Assembly (NCBI RefSeq): GCF_000234805.1
Contig: NC_016645.1
Location: 906,391 to 970,390, forward strand
From: Pyrobaculum ferrireducens
GTDB lineage: Archaea; Thermoproteota; Thermoprotei; Thermoproteales; Thermoproteaceae
Length of the DNA stretch: 64,000 bases
Direction: 5' to 3'
Numbering within the stretch: the stretch's first letter is position 1; each line of letters opens with the position of its first letter. A program made the position numbers and the translations under genes. Below the pieces are notes generated by a model. The model did not search any database. It was not told the origin of the DNA and saw only the letters and a program-made list of their open reading frames with translations. Positions 31,429 through 39,734 of this stretch are shown one piece after another.

Positions 31429-32574
31429 TTGGAAAAATTTTTTAAGAGGTGTTCGGATCTCTACGTGGGTGTTGTTGGTCCCGCTACTGTGGTTTCTGTT
31501 GCGTATGTAGACCCTGGGAACTTCGGCGCTAATCTAGAGGCTGGTATGAGGTTTGGCCTTGGGCTTCTGTGGGTGGTGTGGGTCAGCGGGTTGCTGGCGG
31601 TGGCTGTGCAGTACGTGGCTGGGGCTGTGGGCATCGCCAGGGGGCGCGGCGTCTTGGAGCTGGTGGGCGGCGGGTGGCGGCCCTTTCTATCGCCGGTTCT
31701 TCTGGCGGTGTTGCTTGCGACTGACATGGCTGAGTACGTGGGGGTCATCGCGGGGCTCCACCTACTCCTGGGCCTGCCCATATCCGCCGCGGCTCTGCTC
31801 GGCTTTGTCGACGTGGCAATCCTGGCGGCTCTGGCCGACAGGAGGGATCTCTTTGCCAAGGTGATAGGGGGCATGGTGGCGGCGATTGGGCTGAGCTTCG
31901 TGGCGGAGCTGTTTCTCATAAGGCCGGACCCCGCCTCGGTGCTGGCGGCCTCTTTTCTGCCGAGTATATCTGGGGACTCGGCGCTGGTGGCGGCGGCTAT
32001 AGTCGGGGCGACTATAATGCCCCACGCCGTGGTGCTCCACAGCCACCTAGCTCCGGGGCAGAGCAGGGGAGAGCACGGCTGGCAGACGCTGGTGAACATG
32101 CTGGGGGCCTCGGCGATAAACGCCTCTATCTTGATAACCTCGGCATACGCCCTCGGCGGTAGCGACGTCACTCTCTTCGAGGTGCCTAGGGTGCTGGAAC
32201 CCCTCTACGGCCCCCTATCGGCGATCCTCTTCTCCCTAGCGCTTCTCCTCTCGGGCGTCGCCTCGTCGGCGGTCTCTGTGGAGTTCGGAGTTGTTGCTGT
32301 TAAGTTCATCACGGGCCGGGGGGTGGAGGCGTGGAGGGTTAGGCTGGGCGCCCGCCTGGCCAACCTGGCCCCGGCTGTGCTGGCGATGGGGGTGGCGGGC
32401 CTCTCGCCTCTTTCAGTCCTTGTCTATACTCAGGCGGTGCTTGCGGCGGCTCTCCCGGTCGTCCTTGTGGTGCTGTGGCGCCTCTCGGGCGGCGTCGTGT
32501 CGAGGTGGCTTAGGCTTGTGGTGGCGGGCGCCGCGGCGTACTCGGCCGCACTGGTGGTCTACTCACTTATATAG
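31429..32574 (+). CDS. mntH: Nramp-family divalent metal ion transporter
   Basis: A 381-aa membrane protein with about eleven helices. The metal site is recognisable: DPGN at residues 28-31 in helix 1 and MPHAVVLHSH in helix 6, where Nramp proteins place the Met ligand. It would import Mn2+ or Fe2+ with protons. The start is the TTG at 31429 (EKFFKRCSDL). A DtxR/MntR-like regulator gene starts 8 nt after the stop, which supports metal-responsive control. Confidence 0.9.
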   Translation: MEKFFKRCSDLYVGVVGPATVVSVAYVDPGNFGANLEAGMRFGLGLLWVVWVSGLLAVAVQYVAGAVGIARGRGVLELVGGGWRPFLSPVLLAVLLATDMAEYVGVIAGLHLLLGLPISAAALLGFVDVAILAALADRRDLFAKVIGGMVAAIGLSFVAELFLIRPDPASVLAASFLPSISGDSALVAAAIVGATIMPHAVVLHSHLAPGQSRGEHGWQTLVNMLGASAINASILITSAYALGGSDVTLFEVPRVLEPLYGPLSAILFSLALLLSGVASSAVSVEFGVVAVKFITGRGVEAWRVRLGARLANLAPAVLAMGVAGLSPLSVLVYTQAVLAAALPVVLVVLWRLSGGVVSRWLRLVVAGAAAYSAALVVYSLI

Positions 32575-32581
32575 GGGATTT

Positions 32582-32983
32582 ATGTGTGCCGTGGGTCACG
32601 AGCTTCTGAGGTACAGGCCTGAGCACTACCTGGAGGCGCTTCACCAGCTTGGGGGCCGCGCGTCTCTTACGGCGCTTGCGAGGGTGGTGGGGGTGAGGCC
32701 CAGCACCGCTAGGAAGATGGTGCTGTACCTCCAGGCGGAGGGGCTGGTGGAGTACCGGGGCCGCGGGGGGGTTCTGCTTACTGAGGCTGGGAGGGCTAGG
32801 GTGGAGCATCTGGACAGGATACACAGCTCCCTCGCCGACTTCTTCAAGGCCATCGGCGTCGAGGAGGAGCTCGCCGAGTCGGAGGCCGAGAAGCTGGAGC
32901 ACGTAATCGATCCGAGGGTGGTGGAGCGCCTCGCCGCCGTGGCACAGCTGTTGAAGAGCCTCAAGGCGCTGTGTGGGCGGTAG
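32582..32983 (+). CDS. DtxR/MntR-like metal-dependent regulator
   Basis: A 133-aa protein with a winged helix (YLEALHQLGGRASLTALARVVGVRPSTARKMVLYLQAEG, given here with loops) and a second helical part rich in Glu and His (ARVEHLDRIHSSLADFF, EEELAESEAEKLEHVI), matching the metal-binding/dimerisation region of DtxR/MntR. It probably represses mntH upstream. The longer open frame upstream is a shadow of mntH; ATG 32582 is the start. Confidence 0.8.
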   Translation: MCAVGHELLRYRPEHYLEALHQLGGRASLTALARVVGVRPSTARKMVLYLQAEGLVEYRGRGGVLLTEAGRARVEHLDRIHSSLADFFKAIGVEEELAESEAEKLEHVIDPRVVERLAAVAQLLKSLKALCGR

Positions 32984-32989
32984 CGCGGC

Positions 32990-33613
32990 TCACCGGCCGA
33001 GGGCTTTGAGGAGGGCTCTGACTTTCTCCATATTCTTCACGCCGGGGGCGTCCTCCACCCCGCTCGCCACGTCCACCATGTAAGGCCTAAGCCTAGCAAC
33101 AAGATGCGCATTTTCTGGAGTTATCCCCCCAGCTATAGCAACTTTGTCCAGATGGGCCACTTCCCCAAGTACCGCTAATGGTATCTTTAAGCCACCTTCG
33201 TAACGTTCTTGGCTTTTTTTGTCAGCGTCAATTAAGATATATTCATATCTCCGCTTAAGTAGGGACTCTACGATCTTTTTTATATTGATTCCCGGTTTGT
33301 ATAGAACAACTGGGGCCAACGTAAGACCTCTCTCTGTGGCGTAGTCATAATCCTCTGGGAGGATAGTGTTGTGATACTGTATCACTTGTATTTCGAATGT
33401 TGCCGCTATCTCAACGGCTTTTTTTAATGACAGAGATGCTGTGACGAGTACAGGTTTGTTTCTTTGTACCATTTCACGGAGTGATTGAAGCTGATCTATA
33501 GACACCGAGCGGGGACTTATAGGCTCAACTATAAATCCTATGTAGTCAACTAACTGATCAAGTATATACACATCTTCCGGTCTTGTTACACCGCATATCT
33601 TTACCAAAACCAC
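32990..33613 (-). CDS. trpF: Phosphoribosylanthranilate isomerase
   Basis: A 207-aa TIM barrel catalysing the Amadori rearrangement in tryptophan synthesis. [12 protein letters not shown] carries the catalytic Cys, ILIDADKK the Asp region, [10 protein letters not shown] and VDVASGVED the phosphate-binding C-terminal loops. Start GTG 33613 or TTG 33607. Base composition in its 5' two-thirds is clearly more AT-rich than its neighbours. It is 29 kb from trpB2-trpD, so the trp genes are dispersed. Confidence 0.92.
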   Translation of the reverse strand: MVLVKICGVTRPEDVYILDQLVDYIGFIVEPISPRSVSIDQLQSLREMVQRNKPVLVTASLSLKKAVEIAATFEIQVIQYHNTILPEDYDYATERGLTLAPVVLYKPGINIKKIVESLLKRRYEYILIDADKKSQERYEGGLKIPLAVLGEVAHLDKVAIAGGITPENAHLVARLRPYMVDVASGVEDAPGVKNMEKVRALLKALGR

Positions 33614-33711
33614 ATTTTGCTATGTTAATTTAACTTATATCTTTTCGATGAGGTCTATAACAAATTTTAAATCTATTTATAAATTTATATGTTTAAAAAA
33701 TGTAATTTTCT

Positions 33712-35127
33712 TTATAAATTAATAGGCATTATCAACATTGCAATTGTTAATACTACTGAATAAATTATAAAAAGCACCATGAGATAGCCCATTATCTCTC
33801 TAAACTCTAGACCTGAGACGCCTAGAAGTGGAATCGCCCAAAATGGCTGAATCATGTCTGTAGCCATGTCGCCCCACGCATACGCCATTACTATAGAGGC
33901 ATCGCTAATGCCGTGGGTAAAACCTGCCTTTAGTATATAAGGCGATTCAATAACCCATTTAGAACCACCAGAAGGGACTAGATAATTCAGAATACCTGAA
34001 TACCAGTAGACAATTAATAAATACGTCTGGGGAGTAGATATAGCTATAAAGAAATTTGTCAAGGTCTGGGCTAATGAGGTGTAGTTAATCATGCCGAATA
34101 TACCTGCGTAGAATGGGAATTGGATAATTATCCCCCAAACAAACCTCGCACCCTCGGCTGCGGCTTTTAGGAAGCTAACAGGTCTATAGTGGAATATAAT
34201 ACCAAGCATGAGGAATATGAAATTTACCACATCAAGTGTTAGGCCTGCGAATCCTTTTTTAGCAAAGTTGTCAACTAGCCAAGTAAGGCCCATTAGAAAA
34301 ATTATTATATTCCACCCAGGCCACCAGCTTAGCTTCTCCGCCGTTGTCATAATTTGGGGTCTTTGCGGCGGTTCCCACCTTTTTAATCTTTCTAAAATTT
34401 CGGGAGTCATTTTATACGCCCTCTCGGGTCTTGGAGTCATTGCCGCCATTACTAATGCCGTTAGAATAATAATTACAGAGACTAGTATTAGGTTAAAGGG
34501 AGACAATATAGTTCTGGTGATAGGTATAACCTCTTTGAGAACACCTGTTTGTATTAAGAAGTTGTTTGGTGTAGCTACTAGTAATGGTGCTGATCCCGAG
34601 AGTCCGCTGTGCCATGTCGTTCCCAAGCCTAAATACGCCGTGGCTACCAGTAGTCTGAAGTCTACTTTAGGCTGGTGACGTGCTATATATGTCATAAACA
34701 TGGCACTAGAAGAAATACTCAAACCCCAGTTAATCCACCCAGTAATGTTTGACCATAAGCCCATTAAGAGTATTGACTGCCACGGCTTTTCAGGATTGGG
34801 CTTTCTAGATAGCCAATCCATAAATTTTGCAACTGGTGGAGATACTGCAAGAATATAGCCTAGAAGCATAATGAGAGTCATCTGCATGGCAAATGTCAGC
34901 AGTATCCAAAAACCATTTCCCCACGCTATGATGACGTGGTAGAGTCCGTCAAGTCCCCACCAAGGCTTACCAGGTGGACTTCCCCATATCCATGCGAGGA
35001 GAAGAGTCACTAGTGTTAGCATAACCGCGATGATCCACGCATCAGGGATGTATTTTTCTGTCCACTGAGTCATTCGCCACCCAACTTCTTTTAGTGGCTC
35101 AGTAATATAACGTTCTAAAGTTCCCAT
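33712..35127 (-). CDS. atoE: Short-chain fatty acid transporter, AtoE family
   Basis: A 471-aa membrane protein with about ten or eleven helices. Family landmarks are WSNITGWINWGLSI, HSGLSGSAPLLVATPNNF and the C-terminal NYLVPSGGSKWVIESPYI. AtoE proteins take up acetoacetate, butyrate and related short acids. The gene and its flanks are AT-rich compared with surrounding DNA. ATG 35127 has an ATTTATAAATA box near 35150-35160. It lies next to the acyl-CoA operon, which fits a feeding role. Confidence 0.88.
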   Translation of the reverse strand: MGTLERYITEPLKEVGWRMTQWTEKYIPDAWIIAVMLTLVTLLLAWIWGSPPGKPWWGLDGLYHVIIAWGNGFWILLTFAMQMTLIMLLGYILAVSPPVAKFMDWLSRKPNPEKPWQSILLMGLWSNITGWINWGLSISSSAMFMTYIARHQPKVDFRLLVATAYLGLGTTWHSGLSGSAPLLVATPNNFLIQTGVLKEVIPITRTILSPFNLILVSVIIILTALVMAAMTPRPERAYKMTPEILERLKRWEPPQRPQIMTTAEKLSWWPGWNIIIFLMGLTWLVDNFAKKGFAGLTLDVVNFIFLMLGIIFHYRPVSFLKAAAEGARFVWGIIIQFPFYAGIFGMINYTSLAQTLTNFFIAISTPQTYLLIVYWYSGILNYLVPSGGSKWVIESPYILKAGFTHGISDASIVMAYAWGDMATDMIQPFWAIPLLGVSGLEFREIMGYLMVLFIIYSVVLTIAMLIMPINL

Positions 35128-35250
35128 AGAGTATATTTTAATATGTATTTATAAATTTAATTTATTTATCACCAGCAAAAATGGTTATTAAATACTTATA
35201 TGTTATATTTATTATCGTCCATAAAAATTATATATGAAGAATATAATATA

Positions 35251-36399
35251 CTAATGAAATGATCCTTTTTCTATTAGTTTATAAATGACATATTTCATGA
35301 CTTCGTTAGTACCCTCACCTATCTCTAGGATTTTGGCGTCTCTGTAGAACATCTCCGCTTTGCTTTCTTTGCTGTAGCCGAACCCGCCTTCTATCTGCAC
35401 TGCGCGTCTGGCGACGTCTACGGCGATGCGGGCGCTCTGTAGCTTGGCGACATGGGTCATGAGGACGAAGTGGGGCGACTTGGTGTCGTATAGGTAGGCG
35501 GAGTAGTACGTCAGCGTCCTTGCGGTTTCTATAGCGGCGAGCATCTCCGCTAGCTCGAACTGGGTGTTTTGGAACTCCACCAGCCGCCTGCCGAAGAGCT
35601 CTCTATTCCTCGCCCAGCTCAGCGCTTCTTCATAAGCTCCGCGGGCGACTCCGACCGCCACGGCGGCCACCGCTGTCCTTCCAATGTTTAGGGTGGTGGT
35701 TAGCACCTCCCACCCGCCGTTCACCTTGCCCACGACGTCGTCGTCGCCGGCTCTGCAGTCGCTGAGTTTAAGCTCTGCGGTTCCCGTACCTCTGACCCCC
35801 ATCACCTCTATAGGCGAGGCCTCGATGCATTTACTACGGGGGAGTAGAAACAGCGTAATTGCCCTGTGCCTCGCCTCCCTCGGCCCCGTCCTCGCCGCCA
35901 CTAGGTAGTAGTCTGCGTAGAGCCCGTTGGTTATCCACATCTTGGTGCCGTTGATGACCCACTCCCCGCCCCTCTTCTCGGCTTGTGTTTGGATCGCCGC
36001 GGCATCTGAGCCGCAACAAGGCTCCGAGAGGGCGAAGGCGCCTATCTTCTCGCCGGCCGCAACCTTGGAGAGCACCTCCTCCTTCTGCCTCTTGGTGGCG
36101 AAGTTGTTGAGGGCATCGGCGAATAGTATGCCGTAGGCCTCCACAAGGAGGCTGAAGCCCCCGCTGACGCGGCCCAGCTCCTCAAGCACCACCACCGCAG
36201 TCCTCAAGTCGCCGCCCCCGCCTCCGTACTCGGGCGAGACGGTGGGGGTTAGTAGGCCGAGTTTCCCCGCTTCTCTAATCACCTCGCGTGGGTAGTAGTT
36301 TTCCCGATCCATTTTCCTGGCGACAGGCTCAACGTATTTCTCGGCGAATTCCCTGGCCGTCCGCCTCGCCAGCTCGTGTTCCTGAGTCAGAAGAGTCAT
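35251..36399 (-). CDS. Acyl-CoA dehydrogenase
   Basis: A 382-aa FAD enzyme introducing the alpha-beta double bond in acyl-CoA. FALSEPCCGSDAA and KMWITNGLYADYYLVAART are the FAD-binding parts; the catalytic Glu lies in IGEGTNEVM near the C-terminus. Last gene of a five-gene operon with 4-nt ATGA overlaps (thiolase-like, thiolase-like, DUF35, DUF35, this). It closely resembles the dehydrogenase at 43583, a likely duplication. Confidence 0.92.
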   Translation of the reverse strand: MTLLTQEHELARRTAREFAEKYVEPVARKMDRENYYPREVIREAGKLGLLTPTVSPEYGGGGGDLRTAVVVLEELGRVSGGFSLLVEAYGILFADALNNFATKRQKEEVLSKVAAGEKIGAFALSEPCCGSDAAAIQTQAEKRGGEWVINGTKMWITNGLYADYYLVAARTGPREARHRAITLFLLPRSKCIEASPIEVMGVRGTGTAELKLSDCRAGDDDVVGKVNGGWEVLTTTLNIGRTAVAAVAVGVARGAYEEALSWARNRELFGRRLVEFQNTQFELAEMLAAIETARTLTYYSAYLYDTKSPHFVLMTHVAKLQSARIAVDVARRAVQIEGGFGYSKESKAEMFYRDAKILEIGEGTNEVMKYVIYKLIEKGSFH

Positions 36400-36827
36400 G
36401 CCTCCTCGAAGTACTCAATGTCTGTGACGAGGCCACGCCTATCGGCGCGCCACCTGGGCCTCACCTTCATGCCGACCCTGGGCCTATCCGTCTTTACGTA
36501 GTGTATGAGGCCGCCCTCAACGCCGGGGAATTTTATGAATGCCAGCACCCGGGGCTCTTTAAGCGGCTCTCCGTAGAAGTCTCTGTGGATCACTGTGTAC
36601 GTCTCCACGACGCCGAGCGGCGCCACCTCCCTCAGCTCCGTAACCTCCTGGAAGTCGTGCGGGCAGTACATTTTGGGTGGCATATACAGCCTGCCGCACT
36701 TGGGGCAGTAGGCCGCCGTGAGCCTCCCCGACTCCAACGCCTCGAGCCATTTTGTGCCAACCGGGCCGGCGGTGTATACATACGCCTCTATCTCCATTAC
36801 CTCTGGGAAGTACTTGACGCGCCTCAT
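36396..36827 (-). CDS. DUF35 zinc-ribbon/OB-fold protein
   Basis: A 143-aa protein with a rubredoxin-like ribbon (YCPKCGRLYMPPKMYCPH) and an OB domain (YTVIHRDFYGEPL, LAFIKFPGVEGGLIHYV). DUF35 proteins bind acyl-CoA and scaffold thiolase-fold partners. ATG 36827 overlaps the previous stop (ATGA). Second of two DUF35 genes in tandem, behind two thiolase-like genes. Confidence 0.85.
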   Translation of the reverse strand: MRRVKYFPEVMEIEAYVYTAGPVGTKWLEALESGRLTAAYCPKCGRLYMPPKMYCPHDFQEVTELREVAPLGVVETYTVIHRDFYGEPLKEPRVLAFIKFPGVEGGLIHYVKTDRPRVGMKVRPRWRADRRGLVTDIEYFEEA

Positions 36828-37363
36828 GGCCTCGCCACCTCGAAGCACTCTATGTCTGTTATCGAGCCGGTTCTCTGCTCGGGCGGCTTCCACCTTGCCT
36901 TTACCCTGGCTCCGAATATCTTCATGGACTTCACGTCGTCCTCCGACGCGCCGCAGATGTAGTGCATTAAGCCGGGGAAGAAGTGGTCGTCGAATTGGTA
37001 GCCGGGGACGTCAAGCTTAATAACGCCCACGGCTACCGGCCTCTCAAGCCTCGCCCTTGTGGCCGATATGTAGCTCATCACCGCCGTGTTGACCACGCCT
37101 TCGTCCCGAGCCTCTACCCACCCGTCTACCTCTCTGAAGCAGTAGGAGCAGTACATCCTCGGCGGGACGAACACCCTCCCGCACTTGTTGCAGTACGTGC
37201 CGAGTATCTTCCCCTCTTTGAGGCCGGCTAGGAATCTGCCCAGGGCCTCGCCAGTGGTGTAGTTGTAGCGCGCCTTGCCGACCACTGGAAACTCGAATAC
37301 TGGGAACTCCACGCGGTCGTACTTGGTGCCCCTCGGGTTTATGGGCTTGGTTGGTCCCGTCAT
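36824..37363 (-). CDS. DUF35 zinc-ribbon/OB-fold protein
   Basis: A 179-aa protein. The ribbon is TYCNKCGRVFVPPRMYCSYC; the OB part is VVNTAVMSYISATRARLE and LMHYICGASEDD. It has a longer N-terminal helical arm than its neighbour (GTKYDRVEFPVFEFPVVG). ATG 37363 overlaps the thiolase-like stop. Two different DUF35 subunits beside two different thiolase-fold subunits suggest a hetero-oligomer. Confidence 0.85.
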   Translation of the reverse strand: MTGPTKPINPRGTKYDRVEFPVFEFPVVGKARYNYTTGEALGRFLAGLKEGKILGTYCNKCGRVFVPPRMYCSYCFREVDGWVEARDEGVVNTAVMSYISATRARLERPVAVGVIKLDVPGYQFDDHFFPGLMHYICGASEDDVKSMKIFGARVKARWKPPEQRTGSITDIECFEVARP

Positions 37364-38547
37364 ATCCCCATCACGATGACTGTTCCTGCCTGCATGAGGT
37401 CTCCCCAGGCCTGTGCCAGGCCGGTGTACACCGGCTTCTTTACCTGCCTCGCCCCCGCCTCGCCCCTTATCTGCCAGAATATCTCTGCCACTTTCATAAG
37501 GCCCGCGGCCGCGATGGGGTTCCCCACGCCGAGTAGGCCGCCGGATGGGTTTATGGGGAGGTCGCCGTCTCTCTGCGTCACGCCCTCCCTTGTGAGTACC
37601 GGCGCCTCGCACTTCCTCGCCAGCCCGAGGCCCTCCATGTGGTGTAGCTCTTTGTAGTCGAAGGGGTCGTAGGGCTCCGCCACGTCTATCTGCTTCCGCG
37701 GGTTGTCTATCCCAGCCATGCGGTAGGCCATCTCAGCCGCCCTCCGCACGTATTCGGGGTAGGCCAAGTCGCGGTTTGTCCAGTGCGTCGTGTCGAGAGT
37801 CCACCCAACGCCTTTAATCCACACGGGGGTGTCTGTAATCCTCCTAGCCTCCTCCTCGCTTGCCAACACCAGCGCCACGGCGCCGTCGCTTGTTGGCGAT
37901 ATGTCTAGCAACTGCACCGGCCAGACCAGGACCTCGCTCTTCAACACGTCGTCCACCGTTATGTTTGGCATGCAGAGCTGCGCCGAGGGGTGGCCGCAGG
38001 CGTTGCGCTTGTTCTTAACAGAGACCAGCGCTATGTCCTCCTTCTTCACCCCGCATTTATACATGTAGCGGTGCATCTCCATGGCGAATATCCAGATTAA
38101 GTTGGGGTTGAGGGGCTTCTCGACGATGGGGTCCCATATGTAGCGGAAGACGTACTGCGTATGCGGCTTCGCGGCGTGGCTCATCTTCTCCTCGGCGACG
38201 ACAAGCACCTTTTTGCAGAGTCCAGACGCCACGTGCCACCACGCGGCGATGGGGACAAAGACGCCGGTGGCGCCTCCCACAAATACTCTGATGGTCGGCT
38301 TGTGGATGCCCCCGGCGCCCTCGGCGAGGTACTCCCCCTTCATGTGAACGCCGTCGAAGGCGTCTGGCGCGCTTCCGATGACGACGCAGTCTATATCCTT
38401 GAGGGTCAGGCCGGCCTCGTCCAGCGCCTGCTTAGCCGCGAGCCACGCCAGCTCTTGGGGCGTCTCCAGCATTCTGCTTCTGAACAGCGTCATCCCGGCG
38501 CTCACAACTGCCACTCTGTGCTTGAAGTTGATGTTGCGGCTCGTCAT
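37360..38547 (-). CDS. Thiolase-fold (SCP2/lipid-transfer-type) protein without thiolase catalytic residues
   Basis: A 395-aa thiolase-superfamily protein. Where thiolases have the nucleophilic Cys (VEACAAAG in the gene at 44790) it has VFVGGATG, the C-terminal HPIGATG is NPIAAAG, and the HDAF site is EPYDPF. It therefore cannot be an ordinary thiolase. Related Cys-less partners of DUF35 proteins in actinobacteria (Ltp2/DitF group) are retro-aldolases acting on acyl-CoA side chains, and an aldolase role is a reasonable hypothesis. Overlaps both neighbours by 4 nt. Confidence 0.8.
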   Translation of the reverse strand: MTSRNINFKHRVAVVSAGMTLFRSRMLETPQELAWLAAKQALDEAGLTLKDIDCVVIGSAPDAFDGVHMKGEYLAEGAGGIHKPTIRVFVGGATGVFVPIAAWWHVASGLCKKVLVVAEEKMSHAAKPHTQYVFRYIWDPIVEKPLNPNLIWIFAMEMHRYMYKCGVKKEDIALVSVKNKRNACGHPSAQLCMPNITVDDVLKSEVLVWPVQLLDISPTSDGAVALVLASEEEARRITDTPVWIKGVGWTLDTTHWTNRDLAYPEYVRRAAEMAYRMAGIDNPRKQIDVAEPYDPFDYKELHHMEGLGLARKCEAPVLTREGVTQRDGDLPINPSGGLLGVGNPIAAAGLMKVAEIFWQIRGEAGARQVKKPVYTGLAQAWGDLMQAGTVIVMGI

Positions 38548-39686
38548 AGCCTCAGCACAGCCACGACGCTTGTAGTTGTGGGGACGCCTCTCCAGCTGTG
38601 CACCACCGCCACGTCCCGCCTATCTACCTCCGCCTTGAAGTCGCCTTTCATGACGGCGACGGCGTAGCTCAGCCTCGCCAGTCCGTGCACCTCGAAGGGG
38701 ACGCCCTCGGCCAGAGCCCCCCCGCTGAGATTTACGGGCAGTCTCCCTCCTGGACAGAAGGCGCCGTCGGCGAGCAACTCCTTAGCTTGCCCGCGGGGCG
38801 CCAGCCTGAGGGCCTCGATGTGCTGAAGCTCTTTGAAGCTGTATCGGTTATCCACCTCGGCGAAGCCCACCTCCTTGGCGGGGTCTGCGACTTTGGCCTG
38901 CATATACGCGCCGTCGGCGGCCTCCCTGGCGTGGTGCGGAAAAGCCCAGTCGTGGTACTCCAGAGTGGAGATCTCCGTAGACCACCAAACCCCATCCACC
39001 CAGACGGGGGCGTCGGTGAAGTCCCTAACCACCCTGTCGGAGGCCAGCACCACGACGACGGCGGCGTCCACGAACTTGGCTATGTCAGCCTCTTTCAGGG
39101 GGTCCACCACGGTGGGGGTAGACGCTCTCGATCTGCCCGGCGATGCGTACACGGCGCGGGGGTTTTTGACGCCGGCCTTATGGGCCTTTTCCACCACAGC
39201 CTCCAGGTGCTCCTCCTCGACGCCGTACCTAGCCATGTAGGCCCTGGCCTCCAAGGCCGCTAATGCGTGTACATTTTCCAGCCCCAGAGGCCGCAGTGAT
39301 ACGGGGTCCGTGGCTGTGAACATAACCTCGTTGAGTGTGACGACGTCGGAGGGCTTTCCATGAGACTCAACTACAACGACGTCGAAAAGGCCAGACTTAA
39401 TCATCATATATGCCTGCCCCACGCACTGAAGCCCGTCGCCGGTCACCGTATACACCGCCTTCATCGCACCGCCGACGGGGTCCGGCGCAAATTCATCAGC
39501 AATAGATATCCCCTCCCAGAAGTCCTCCTGGCACGAGATAAACGCGTCTACGTCCCTCCGGGGATCGAGACCGCCTGCGTCCTCATATGCCCTCTGCGCC
39601 GCCTTGAACATCATCTCGCGGAAGGAATAGTCGACCACTTCGGGCTGGAAGCCGAACCAGCCCACACCCGCTATTCCAACTCTCAT
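38544..39686 (-). CDS. Thiolase-fold (SCP2/lipid-transfer-type) protein, divergent
   Basis: A 380-aa thiolase-superfamily protein, first gene of the five-gene operon. The Cys position is Val (TVTGDGLQ), the HPIGATG segment is VPFEVHGLA, and HDAF is replaced by VDNRYSF. It pairs with the next gene, also Cys-less, probably as an alpha/beta complex. ATG 39686 has a TGTTAAATAATC box about 26 nt upstream, the promoter of the operon. Confidence 0.78.
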   Translation of the reverse strand: MRVGIAGVGWFGFQPEVVDYSFREMMFKAAQRAYEDAGGLDPRRDVDAFISCQEDFWEGISIADEFAPDPVGGAMKAVYTVTGDGLQCVGQAYMMIKSGLFDVVVVESHGKPSDVVTLNEVMFTATDPVSLRPLGLENVHALAALEARAYMARYGVEEEHLEAVVEKAHKAGVKNPRAVYASPGRSRASTPTVVDPLKEADIAKFVDAAVVVVLASDRVVRDFTDAPVWVDGVWWSTEISTLEYHDWAFPHHAREAADGAYMQAKVADPAKEVGFAEVDNRYSFKELQHIEALRLAPRGQAKELLADGAFCPGGRLPVNLSGGALAEGVPFEVHGLARLSYAVAVMKGDFKAEVDRRDVAVVHSWRGVPTTTSVVAVLRL

Positions 39687-39734
39687 TAAGTAGGTTTGAA
39701 AGTGGGATTATTTAACAGTTTGTAGTTTATTTAA

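Noticed and set aside
32291-32581. Long N-terminal extension of the DtxR-like regulator
   Set aside because: It is the out-of-frame shadow of mntH; homology begins at ATG 32582.
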